Of a stretch of DNA of 64,000 bases, positions 56,735 through 64,000 are shown one piece after another; position 1 is the stretch's first letter; every line of letters begins with the position of its first letter. The DNA is from Pyrobaculum ferrireducens. GTDB lineage: Archaea; Thermoproteota; Thermoprotei; Thermoproteales; Thermoproteaceae. The notes under the pieces were generated by a model. The model was not told the DNA's origin. It was given only the letters and a program-made list of their open reading frames with translations, and made no database searches. Where the stretch lies: NCBI RefSeq assembly GCF_000234805.1, contig NC_016645.1, positions 2,146,391 to 2,210,390 of the forward strand, written 5' to 3'. The position numbers and the translations under genes are program-made.

Positions 56735-56904
56735 AATCCTATATTTTTTCAAATTTTATGTTGATATGATTTATTTTTATTTCTGAATTAAAGTAGCAAA
56801 CCACCTTCGGAAATAATTATAAATATATTCAACATATTATAAATATACAGTTGGGACACGCCTTCTAGCAACGCAACTATAAAACATAGAAGCGATTCAA
56901 GGTA
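56735..56904. other. A+T-rich intergenic region, no gene seen
   Basis: 170 bases between convergent stops, with T tracts at 56750-56780 that could end the transporter transcript, and a 12-base direct repeat. No ORF or RNA motif was found. Confidence 0.55.
56816..56847 (+). repeat. 12-base direct repeat at 20-base period
   Basis: ATTATAAATATA occurs at 56816-56827 and 56836-56847. The 20-base period is close to two helical turns. Could be a tandem binding site or low-complexity sequence. Confidence 0.5.
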
Positions 56905-57636
56905 CTACTTCCAGCGGCTCCCTAACAAGTTCTTTAAAACGTCGAGAAGTATGTAGGCAATCTCCTCAGGCGGCAAACCAAGCCTATCGGATAGTTCCTT
57001 AACAGTGCCCTCAGCAACTTGGTAGGCCCTCCTCCTTGCCTCTACTGCTTCTTTCATACCCCCTCCATATTCAACCTCTACTAATTCTCCAGTGGTGGCG
57101 AATCTCCTCTTCACGGGGCCGGGTCTCCTCGTCCTCCCCACGTAGAGTATGGGCTTGTATTTTTCGAGCATCCAACCTCCCTCCGTGAAGTCGTCGGTGG
57201 CGTAAACAGCCTCCACCCTCCCAATGAAAATGTCGTGATCCCCACCTACGTCGAGCACAGTCTTGAGGGAGCACTCTATTACGGCTGAGGCGCCCTCTAT
57301 GGCGACACTGGGGATTTTTCTTGATGGTGTGAACTTGATGCCAGCCCTGTCGAATTTTTCTGACGCAAATCTCGCAGATACGTCCCCTAGAAGGGCCAAT
57401 GCCTGCGTCTTGGAGAAGTCGAGATAGTTCACAGTGAAGTAGCCGCTTTCCCTAACAAGGCGGTAGGTTCTCCTCTCTGGCGCAAGCACCGTCAGTAGAA
57501 GTGGTGGGTTTGTGGACACAGCGGTGGTCCACACAGCTGGCATCGCGCCGACGATCTCGCCTAGTTTAGTAGCTATAATAGGCACTGTGGCTGGGTATAT
57601 GACGTAGTGAAAAAGCTCCGGATTTACCTCCTTCAC
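56905..57636 (-). CDS. flavin reductase-like domain protein
   Basis: 243 residues from GTG 57636, whose GTGA overlaps the PfpI stop; a frame to 57672 would overlap by 40 bases. FMN-binding split-barrel features: GAMPAVWTTAVSTNPPLL near 28-45, SGYFTVNYLDFSKTQAL near 65-80 and GDHDIFIGRVEAVY near 132-145. Such proteins bind FMN and reduce flavins, iron or oxygen-linked substrates. Tightly coupled to the PfpI/DJ-1 gene, which suggests a redox or carbonyl-stress role. Confidence 0.82.
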   Translation of the reverse strand: MKEVNPELFHYVIYPATVPIIATKLGEIVGAMPAVWTTAVSTNPPLLLTVLAPERRTYRLVRESGYFTVNYLDFSKTQALALLGDVSARFASEKFDRAGIKFTPSRKIPSVAIEGASAVIECSLKTVLDVGGDHDIFIGRVEAVYATDDFTEGGWMLEKYKPILYVGRTRRPGPVKRRFATTGELVEVEYGGGMKEAVEARRRAYQVAEGTVKELSDRLGLPPEEIAYILLDVLKNLLGSRWK

Positions 57637-58196
57637 CGTGACTTGAGGAGTTTTATGAATTCTCTCATCCAAGCTGGGTTATCGGGCCAGGCCCTGGAGG
57701 TCACCAGGTTGCCATCTACTACAACCTCTTGGTCTACCCATGTCCCCCCGTTGTTTTCCACCTCAGGCCTTACTGCGATGTAGCTCGTCATTTTTCTACC
57801 TTTTACGACGCCGGCGGCGGCTAGTATGAGAGGGCCGTGGCATATTGCGGCCACGGGTTTATTTCTTTCAAAGAAGTGTCTAACAATTCTCTTCACGTCT
57901 TCGCTGGCGGCGACTCTCACGTATTCAGGCATCCTGCCGCCCGGTATCACGAGGCCGTCGTACTCCTCGGGCTTTACCTCTGATAGGGGTTTTTCTACCC
58001 ATGGGAAGTTGTAGCCGGGCTTCTCCGTGTATGTCTCCCAGCCTTGCTCAAAGTCGTGCACCACCGTCTTCAGAGTCTTTTTGCTTGGAGCCGCAACGTG
58101 CACCTCGAACCCCTCCTCCTTGAGCCGGAAGTAGGGGTAGAAGATTTCAAGCGCCTCTACGGCATCGCCGCCTATGATTAATACCTTCTTTGCCAT
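57633..58196 (-). CDS. DJ-1/PfpI family protein (glutamine-amidotransferase-like)
   Basis: 187 residues. The nucleophile elbow AAICHGPLIL near 115-124 contains the conserved Cys-His, with a Glu in DAVEALEIFYP near 12 and GLVIPGGRMPEY near 82. Family members act as glyoxalases/deglycases or peptidases; glyoxal handling would suit a neighbourhood with glyoxylate metabolism, but this is not shown. ATG 58196 follows ATATAAAT (58224-58217). It overlaps the flavin-reductase-like gene by four bases. Confidence 0.88.
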   Translation of the reverse strand: MAKKVLIIGGDAVEALEIFYPYFRLKEEGFEVHVAAPSKKTLKTVVHDFEQGWETYTEKPGYNFPWVEKPLSEVKPEEYDGLVIPGGRMPEYVRVAASEDVKRIVRHFFERNKPVAAICHGPLILAAAGVVKGRKMTSYIAVRPEVENNGGTWVDQEVVVDGNLVTSRAWPDNPAWMREFIKLLKSR

Positions 58197-58225
58197 GATA
58201 CAAGCTCTGTAGGTCTATTTATATG

Positions 58226-59188
58226 TTAATAGAGGCGGCAGGCGACGAATCTGCCGTTTTTAACCTCTCTCAGCGCGGGGTCCTCGCGGTCGCATTTCCC
58301 TTTTATTGCTACTGGGCAACGGGGGTAGAATCTACAGCCCGGCGGTGGGTTTATGGGGCTCGGGGGCTCGCCCTGGAGGAGTATCACCTTCCTACTCCTA
58401 GCCGCCTTGGGGTCTGGGACGGGTAGCGCAGAGATTAGGGCTTGGGTGTAGGGGTGTAGCGGTTCTTTTATCACGGCGTCTGCGGGGCCTAGCTCCACGA
58501 TTTTGCCCATGTACATCACAGCGATTCTATCGCTCATGTACCTCACCGCGCCTATGTCGTGGCTGATAAAGAGGTATGTAAGCCCCAGTCTCTTCTGTAG
58601 ATCTTTCAACATGTTTAGAATCTGGGCCTGTACCGAGACGTCGAGGGCAGAGGTGGGCTCGTCCAGCACCATAAACTTCGGCTCTAGTATCAAGGCCCTG
58701 AGTATTGCAATCCTCTGCCTCTGGCCCCCGCTGAATTCGTGGGGGTATCTATGCAACTGGCCCCGCTCCAGGCCTACGAGCTCCAGCATCTTGCCGATGT
58801 AGTCCTCCGGGTCGGGTATGTTGAGTCTATGGACTTTGATCACCTCCAGCAACGTCTGGTAAACTGTTAGGCGGGGGTTTAGAGACATGTATGGGTCCTG
58901 GAAGATTATCTGCGCCTTTCTCCTAAACTCCCTGAGCCTAGACCCCGACAGCTTGGTGACGTCCTCCCCGTCGAAGTATATCTTGCCCGACGTCGGCTCT
59001 ATCAGCCTCAGCACCAGCCTGCCTAGGGTGGTCTTCCCGCTACCCGTCTCACCCACCAGCCCAAGCGTCTCCCCCTCGTATATTTCGAGATCCACCCCGT
59101 CTACCGCCTTGACGTAGCTCCTCGGCCTCAGCAACCCGCCCACGGGGAAGTATTTGCTGAGTTTTTCCGTCTTTACAAGGATCTTCAT
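58226..59188 (-). CDS. oppF: dipeptide/oligosaccharide ABC transporter ATPase (OppF-like)
   Basis: 320 residues. Walker A GETGSGKTT near 47, signature FSGGQRQRIAILRAL near 155, Walker B FMVLDEPTSALD near 175 and the C-terminal Cys-rich tail GCRFYPRCPVAIKGKC near 285-300 that is typical of Opp/Dpp ATPases. It overlaps oppD by four bases and ends the operon. In hyperthermophiles such systems import either peptides or oligosaccharides like cellobiose. Confidence 0.9.
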   Translation of the reverse strand: MKILVKTEKLSKYFPVGGLLRPRSYVKAVDGVDLEIYEGETLGLVGETGSGKTTLGRLVLRLIEPTSGKIYFDGEDVTKLSGSRLREFRRKAQIIFQDPYMSLNPRLTVYQTLLEVIKVHRLNIPDPEDYIGKMLELVGLERGQLHRYPHEFSGGQRQRIAILRALILEPKFMVLDEPTSALDVSVQAQILNMLKDLQKRLGLTYLFISHDIGAVRYMSDRIAVMYMGKIVELGPADAVIKEPLHPYTQALISALPVPDPKAARSRKVILLQGEPPSPINPPPGCRFYPRCPVAIKGKCDREDPALREVKNGRFVACRLY

Positions 59189-60153
59189 ACGTAGAGCCAG
59201 CAGGCCACCTTATGCCTCTCTCCTACGGTGGGGGGCTCCTCCCGCTCGCATTTACCCTTTATAGCCACAAGACATCTTGGATGGAAGCGGCAACCAGGCG
59301 GCGGGTTGATTAAGTTGGGTATTGTGCCAGGTATGGGCTCGAGCCTCCCCTGTGGATTGAGGGGATTTACCACAGCCCTGAGCAGGCCCTTGGTGTAGGG
59401 GTGTCTCGGGTTTTGGAAAAGCTCTTCGACTGGCGCCTCCTCCACAATCTTGCCGCCGTACATCACAGCAACGCGGTCTGCGAACTCGGCCACCAAGCCC
59501 ATGTTGTGGGTGATAAAGATTACAGACATGCCGAACTCCTCCTTCAACCTTTTAAATAGTTGCAGTATCTGGGCTTGCACAGTGACGTCAACAGCCGTGG
59601 TGGGCTCGTCTGCAATTAATATCCTCGGCCTGTTGCTGATAGCCATAGAGATGACGGATCTCTGCTTCATTCCCCCAGAGAGCTGATGGGGGTAGGACTT
59701 AGCTCTGCTCTCGGGGTCGGGGATAAGCACGCGGCGGAGGAGATCCACAGCTTCTGAAAAGTACTGTTTAATCTTGCCCCCGCGGTGCGCGGCGACGGCC
59801 TCACCTATCTGATATCCTATCGTGTAGAGGGGGTCCAGGGCTGAAGACGGGTCTTGGAATACGTAGGCAATCTCCGCCCCCCGAATTTTCCGCAACTCTT
59901 CCTCTGGCAACTTCAGTAGGTCGATTTCCTCGCCGTCTCTCCTATATATCGCGGAGCCTGAAATGATCCTGCCGGGGGGCTGTATCAGTCTGGTGATTGC
60001 CCGGGTGGTGACGCTCTTGCCGCTCCCCGTCTCTCCCACGATTGCCAGCACCTCTCCCTTATACAGGTCAAAGGACACCTTCTCCACAGCCTTGACCACG
60101 CCGGCGTAGGTGTAGAAGTACACTGTGAGGTCTTTAACTTCTAGAATTTTCAT
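59185..60153 (-). CDS. oppD: dipeptide/oligosaccharide ABC transporter ATPase (OppD-like)
   Basis: 322 residues. Walker A GETGSGKSVTT near 41, signature LSGGMKQRSVISMAI near 162 and Walker B ILIADEPTTAVDVT near 182. The C-terminal oligopeptide-transporter tail GCRFHPRC...KCEREEP is present. Start overlaps the oppC stop by four bases. Forms a heterodimer with the OppF-like ATPase. Confidence 0.9.
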   Translation of the reverse strand: MKILEVKDLTVYFYTYAGVVKAVEKVSFDLYKGEVLAIVGETGSGKSVTTRAITRLIQPPGRIISGSAIYRRDGEEIDLLKLPEEELRKIRGAEIAYVFQDPSSALDPLYTIGYQIGEAVAAHRGGKIKQYFSEAVDLLRRVLIPDPESRAKSYPHQLSGGMKQRSVISMAISNRPRILIADEPTTAVDVTVQAQILQLFKRLKEEFGMSVIFITHNMGLVAEFADRVAVMYGGKIVEEAPVEELFQNPRHPYTKGLLRAVVNPLNPQGRLEPIPGTIPNLINPPPGCRFHPRCLVAIKGKCEREEPPTVGERHKVACWLYV

Positions 60154-61214
60154 ACTCCAAACTCGATGCGTCTCCTGTACTTGGGGTCGAAGACGTCTCT
60201 AAGAGCGTCGCCGAGGAGGTTCCAGCCCAGCGCCGTTAGGAATATAGCCACGCCGGGGAAGAAGACCAGCCACCACGCCGTGGGGAACCGGCTACCCCCC
60301 ATATTTATCAAGGAGCCCCAGTCCACAATCGGCGGCTGGGCGCCTAGGCCGAGGAAGCTGAGGCCCGCGGCGAGGAGATTCACAGATGCGAAGTCGAAAG
60401 TTACGAGGACCACCACTGGAGACATTATGTTTGGCAGGATGTGCCTCGTCATGATGCGCCACGCGGAGTAGCCCAGCGCCTTCGCCGCCTCTACGTAGGT
60501 CTTCTCCCTCTCTACAAGCACCATGCCCCTCACCACCCGGGCGTATGTGGGCCACCACACGATTATCAAAGCCGTGAAGATGGAGATCAGCGGCGCGAGG
60601 TGTATCGCGTCTTCTGGCTTAACCCCAAAAACCGCCGCCATAAACGAGGCGAAGGCTGGATTAGAGATCAGCACTTCTCTAATGCGCTGCGGCAGTGTGG
60701 CGGCGAGGGCGAGCGCAAGCACCAAGGCGGGGAAGGCGAGAAAGATGTCCGTAATTCTCATTATAGCCTCGTCGATCTTCCCCCCGTAATACCCCGCAAG
60801 AAGGCCTAGCAGAATTCCCAGGGGGACGCCGAGGGCGATGGTAACCACGGAAATGACTAGCGACACCCTGGCCCCGTACAGCATGAGGCTCAACACATCT
60901 CTCCCGTATATATCCGTGCCGAGCACCATCCCGTGAGCCCCGGGGGGCGCGAGGTAGAGATCAGGATTTTCGAGATAGAGAAACTGGCCGTAGCTGTAGG
61001 GGGCGAGGTAGGGCCCCAGGACGCCGACGGCCACGAACCCCAGCGACAGCACTAGGCCTATGACACCCGTGGGCGATCTGTTCAGCGCGTAGAGGGTGAG
61101 TCTCCACTCCTCTACCCGCGACTTGTTCCTGGCGTACCAATCCCTCCTCACTAGAGTAATAAGCTTCACTAGGAGCCTGATTAAGCCGTCTGAAACTTTG
61201 TCAAGCGCCTTCAT
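60150..61214 (-). CDS. oppC: dipeptide/oligosaccharide ABC transporter permease (OppC-like)
   Basis: 354 residues, six membrane helices, with a longer N-terminal extension than bacterial OppC. The conserved LGTDIYGRDVLSLMLYGARVS lies near 97-117 and the EAA loop EAAKALGYSAWRIMTRHILP near 245-264. Separated by a single base from the oppB gene. Confidence 0.9.
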   Translation of the reverse strand: MKALDKVSDGLIRLLVKLITLVRRDWYARNKSRVEEWRLTLYALNRSPTGVIGLVLSLGFVAVGVLGPYLAPYSYGQFLYLENPDLYLAPPGAHGMVLGTDIYGRDVLSLMLYGARVSLVISVVTIALGVPLGILLGLLAGYYGGKIDEAIMRITDIFLAFPALVLALALAATLPQRIREVLISNPAFASFMAAVFGVKPEDAIHLAPLISIFTALIIVWWPTYARVVRGMVLVEREKTYVEAAKALGYSAWRIMTRHILPNIMSPVVVLVTFDFASVNLLAAGLSFLGLGAQPPIVDWGSLINMGGSRFPTAWWLVFFPGVAIFLTALGWNLLGDALRDVFDPKYRRRIEFGV

Positions 61215-61215
61215 A

Positions 61216-62214
61216 TCAATACCTCACTCTTGGATCCACAAAGGCGTAGAGCACGTCTACAACAAAGTTCGTCACTACGTATATTATGGCGAAGACGAAT
61301 GTGGTAGCTATGATGGCGGGGAAGTCGAGGTAGTATATAGACTGGACGGTGTAGTACCCGAGGCCGGGTAGGCCGAAGATAGTCTCGGTGATGGGGGCCC
61401 CGCTGAGAGATGCACCGAACTCCAACCCAATAATAGTGATGATGGGAACCAGGGAGTTTTTAAAGACGTGCCTCCTCACCCAGCCCGTGGGCACGCCCTT
61501 GGCTTGTAGATATTCCACGAAGTCCGCCCCCAGCGCCTCCACTGTAGAGTTCCTCACAAACCTGGCAATTATCCCAGCGCCAGTGAACCCGAGCACGAAG
61601 CCGGGCAACCAGTACCTCCCGACGATTTGGGCCAGGCTTTCAAAATCCCCCGTAATCAAGGCGTCGATCAGCGGTATGCCCGTGACCACCGCTTTGGAGG
61701 TGGGGACGCCGGCCAGCGTTATAGATCTAAACTGTACAAAAAACACTAGTATAAGCAGGTAGGCGAGGAGGAAGGCGGGCATAGACACGCCGATAAGGGC
61801 GAATATCCTCACGGCGGTGTCTATCTTCGTGTCTCTCTTGTACGCCGCCACGAGGCCAAGCGGAACTCCGATAACCACTGAGAAGAATATGGAGAAGAGC
61901 GCCAGCTGTAAAGTAACCGAAAAGCGGGACGCTATGTCGCTAAAAACATTGTTCCCAGTGCGGGGGCTGATGAGGTTGCCCTCGAATAGCCTGACGAGGA
62001 AGTAGTAAAACTGCTCGTACCAAGGCCTGTCGAAGTAGTAGTACTGCTTGATTTTCTCAATAACCTCTGGCTTCGCCTTTTCCCCACCTGCCCACGCCCT
62101 CACTGGGTCGGCCGGGATGGCGTAGGCTATCAGATAAGTAATAAAAACAACGCCGAAGATTGTGGGTATAAAGGTGAGTAGGCGTCTTATTAAAAATTTT
62201 CTAAAAGAAGACAT
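61216..62214 (-). CDS. oppB: dipeptide/oligosaccharide ABC transporter permease (OppB-like)
   Basis: 332 residues, six membrane helices. N-terminal FLIRRLLTFIPTIFGVVFITYL is the family's first helix, and the EAA loop contains QAKGVPTGWVRRHVFKNSLVPI (described by its key residues). The start is 14 bases after the stop of the binding-protein gene. Pairs with OppC to form the channel. Confidence 0.9.
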   Translation of the reverse strand: MSSFRKFLIRRLLTFIPTIFGVVFITYLIAYAIPADPVRAWAGGEKAKPEVIEKIKQYYYFDRPWYEQFYYFLVRLFEGNLISPRTGNNVFSDIASRFSVTLQLALFSIFFSVVIGVPLGLVAAYKRDTKIDTAVRIFALIGVSMPAFLLAYLLILVFFVQFRSITLAGVPTSKAVVTGIPLIDALITGDFESLAQIVGRYWLPGFVLGFTGAGIIARFVRNSTVEALGADFVEYLQAKGVPTGWVRRHVFKNSLVPIITIIGLEFGASLSGAPITETIFGLPGLGYYTVQSIYYLDFPAIIATTFVFAIIYVVTNFVVDVLYAFVDPRVRY

Positions 62215-62228
62215 AGATGGGAAAAAGT

Positions 62229-64000
62229 TTAGGGTTTAAATCCGTATAGCTGTTGCCACAGTGTGGCGTTCCAGTAGTACGGGTTGTACTTCAACACTAT
62301 GTATGAATCCTGCTGGTAGTCGGCTACGTAGTAGGGGCCGGTAGATATGGGCTTCTCGTGGAGAAGTCTGTGAGTGGCGTCGTCCTCGCCTGTCGTGACG
62401 TATTTTGCCCACGCAGCCGGGTTCTTTCCGTTGTTAGAATCTGCTAGTGCCTGTTGGTACTTGTCGCCGAGGGCGTACTGCATCGACACAATCATTGTAA
62501 ACGGCGCCGCGAGTATAGGCAGAATCGCCGGGTACGCCTGCGTCAGCTCGAGCTTGACCACCCCGGCCGTGGGGCCGGAGTAGCCGAAGATTTTCATCAA
62601 GTCGTCCCAACTCTTCACGTTGTAGGACTTCCCGGCGTACTCTGTGACAAGCCCCTTGGAGAGCACTTGCTTAAACTCGTCTTCGGTCAAGACGGAGCTG
62701 GCATTGACGTCTACGTATGTAGTGATCATCCAGCTGGGGTCCAGCGACAGCCTGGCTATCCTCCATATGGAGAACAACACGTCAACCGCATCGATGTCAT
62801 AAACCTTGTTATTCCACGGCTCGTACGCCTTCATCCCACCCCTAATCACGAAATACCACGTGGTGCCGTTTTCGTCGTGGGCCCAAGCCACCGCTCCAGA
62901 AGGCACCACGTACTCAGTATTCTCCCTCCAGAAGGTGACTAACGTAGTGCCTATTTGCGTGAAGATTTCCCAGCCAAAAGACTCGTAGCTTGCGGCGGGG
63001 TCAAAGCTCTGTGGCCAGCCGATGGTGGCTATGACGTATGTGTCGGGGCCGTTCTTGTAGTCCTTGATACCAGTGCTGACGACGGGGGCGTCCGGCGTCT
63101 CCCACAGCAGGTCGTATCTCTCGAGCTCCAGAGGCGTATAGTAGCGCCCCTTCACCCAGTTCCAGTTGTGCATGAAGAACTTTGCCTGGCCTAGCCATAT
63201 AATCGCGGGATCTACGTTGCTGGCTATCGATATCGCCTTGTAGAGAGCTTCTCTCAGCATTGGGTCAAAATGCGTCCTCGCGGCGACTATCATGGCGTCT
63301 ACATCGTAATTCCTGTAGAACGCTGGGTTGATGTCTACGAAACCTGTGCTGGCGTTCACTGGTTTGGTATTCGCCAGATCCACCTCGTAAGCCACTATGT
63401 AGATCTTCTTCCCGGCGGGGACCTCAGCCTTGGCGCCGCTACCCTTCGGTCCTACGACAACAACGGCTTCTCCCACGTCGAACACCTTCGCGGAGGAGAG
63501 CATGGAGGATATCTGCTGAGCCGTGCCCTCAACTACATCTAGCGTCTTGAACCTGGTGCCGCCGTAGAACAGCGGGCTTGCGTAGTCGTCTGGGTCCAGG
63601 TAGTCTGGTAGCCAGCCGATTATATACACGTCGAAGTCTCCCTTCTCCGTCTTGCTCAGCAACGTCGGCCAGTTCAGAGGCTCTGTGGTCACTTTAAAGC
63701 CTAGCCTGGCCCAGGCGTTGGCCAGGAGGGCCGCGGTCTGGGCGCGCTGGTCGTTGCCGAGGTTGAAGTCGATTACTATTGTATACTTTGTGGGATCTAT
63801 GCCGCTCTTCTTTATCAACTCCTGTGCCTTGGTAATGTTGTAGGTGTACTTAACAATGCCATAGTCTGTGTAGCCGGGCAGGCCCTTTGGAATTACGGCG
63901 TACAGCCTGGCGTATCTGTTTGCGTATATTCTGGAGAGGATTGCGTCGTAGGGCACCGCCCAGGCCAGCGCTTGTCTAACGAGTGGGTTGTTAAAGGGCT
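62229..64000 (-). CDS. oppA: family 5 solute-binding protein with permuted or duplicated domains (5' end beyond window)
   Basis: The frame continues in phase to base 64000, so the N-terminus is missing; 590 codons are visible. The order is unusual. It opens with a C-half element of a family 5 binding protein (FNNPLVRQALAWAVPYDAI, then AQELIKKSGIDP and YIIGWLPDYLDPDDY). About 260 residues later comes an N-half element (TYVIATIGWPQSFDPAA..., DAVDVLFSIWRIAR). It ends with STGPYYVAD and KYNPYYWN, normally mid-protein. No C-terminal anchor is present. The gene leads the opp operon. It may be a tandem 1.5-copy protein or a circular permutation. Confidence 0.8.
   Translation of the reverse strand, partial: PFNNPLVRQALAWAVPYDAILSRIYANRYARLYAVIPKGLPGYTDYGIVKYTYNITKAQELIKKSGIDPTKYTIVIDFNLGNDQRAQTAALLANAWARLGFKVTTEPLNWPTLLSKTEKGDFDVYIIGWLPDYLDPDDYASPLFYGGTRFKTLDVVEGTAQQISSMLSSAKVFDVGEAVVVVGPKGSGAKAEVPAGKKIYIVAYEVDLANTKPVNASTGFVDINPAFYRNYDVDAMIVAARTHFDPMLREALYKAISIASNVDPAIIWLGQAKFFMHNWNWVKGRYYTPLELERYDLLWETPDAPVVSTGIKDYKNGPDTYVIATIGWPQSFDPAASYESFGWEIFTQIGTTLVTFWRENTEYVVPSGAVAWAHDENGTTWYFVIRGGMKAYEPWNNKVYDIDAVDVLFSIWRIARLSLDPSWMITTYVDVNASSVLTEDEFKQVLSKGLVTEYAGKSYNVKSWDDLMKIFGYSGPTAGVVKLELTQAYPAILPILAAPFTMIVSMQYALGDKYQQALADSNNGKNPAAWAKYVTTGEDDATHRLLHEKPISTGPYYVADYQQDSYIVLKYNPYYWNATLWQQLYGFKP

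Noticed and set aside
1-64000. CRISPR arrays, insertion sequences, rRNA or tRNA genes
   Set aside because: No regularly spaced repeats, transposase motifs, terminal inverted repeats or rRNA/tRNA signatures were seen; intergenic gaps are nearly all shorter than a tRNA gene.

Overview
The window looks like a chromosome segment from a hyperthermophilic crenarchaeon of the order Thermoproteales, most probably the genus Pyrobaculum. The reasons are the gene content (archaeal uS5/uL30, RNase HII, NreA, TreT, an archaeal-type malate synthase, Dph6) and the transcription style. Most genes that open a transcription unit have a TATA-like box whose first base lies about 27 bases before the start codon, so they are leaderless; I used this spacing repeatedly to choose starts. 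Genes are tightly packed, often with ATGA/GTGA overlaps. I see no rRNA, tRNA, CRISPR array or insertion sequence.

Layout. 0-3 kb: the end of a HEPN/nucleotidyltransferase (HepT/MntA-type) pair, a candidate C/D-box sRNA, and an amylomaltase operon. 3-7.5 kb: a helix-turn-helix/ferritin-like regulator, CoaBC, an aminopropyltransferase and an S9 peptidase. 7.5-10.5 kb: an M50 membrane protease, then galK-galT. 10.5-16 kb: L30, S5, RNase HII, a small zinc finger, PadR, NadE, a thiolase and an orphan sugar-type ABC ATPase. 16-21 kb: MYG1, a methyltransferase, a membrane-anchored phospholipase-D-like protein, a membrane-anchored winged-helix protein, a second HEPN/MNT pair, DeoC and acylphosphatase, followed by an intergenic stretch rich in inverted repeats that may encode a structured RNA. 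21-28 kb: a surface-protein/ABC-permease cluster, Dph6, a secreted propeller-like protein and small unknown genes. 28-33.5 kb: a LysX-like ATP-grasp ligase, DUF2203, a SWIM protein, an eIF2B-like protein, an ABC-3 metal transporter and a long coiled-coil surface protein closed by a strong hairpin/T-tract terminator. 33.5-37.5 kb: a radical SAM/SPASM enzyme, a LysE exporter, NreA and MscS. 37.5-44.6 kb: a disaccharide cluster with DUF5752, trehalose synthase TreT, a complete sugar ABC importer and a HAD phosphatase.

44.7-54.1 kb is the most coherent metabolic block. GlcD, GlcE and GlcF (2-hydroxyacid, probably glycolate, oxidation to glyoxylate) are divergent from malate synthase, which would condense glyoxylate with acetyl-CoA. 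They are flanked by two paralogous cysteine-rich-domain proteins, each paired with an iron-sulfur partner (a two-cluster ferredoxin and a LutB-like protein). 54.1-56.9 kb is visibly richer in A+T and carries a cation exchanger and a transporter-like protein related to Nramp but lacking its metal motif. 56.9-64 kb holds a DJ-1/PfpI protein with a flavin-reductase-like protein, then a dipeptide/oligosaccharide ABC importer (oppF, D, C, B) and a binding protein with an unusual domain order that runs off the window.

Most worth following up: the C/D-box sRNA candidate near 1 kb; the lysX start, where the ideally placed ATG is one base out of frame at a G run; the inverted-repeat-rich intergenic stretch at 21 kb; the permuted or duplicated binding protein at the right end; the glycolate-to-malate block with duplicated redox modules; and a 30-codon cysteine-rich ORF overlapping the start of the peptide-type radical SAM gene.
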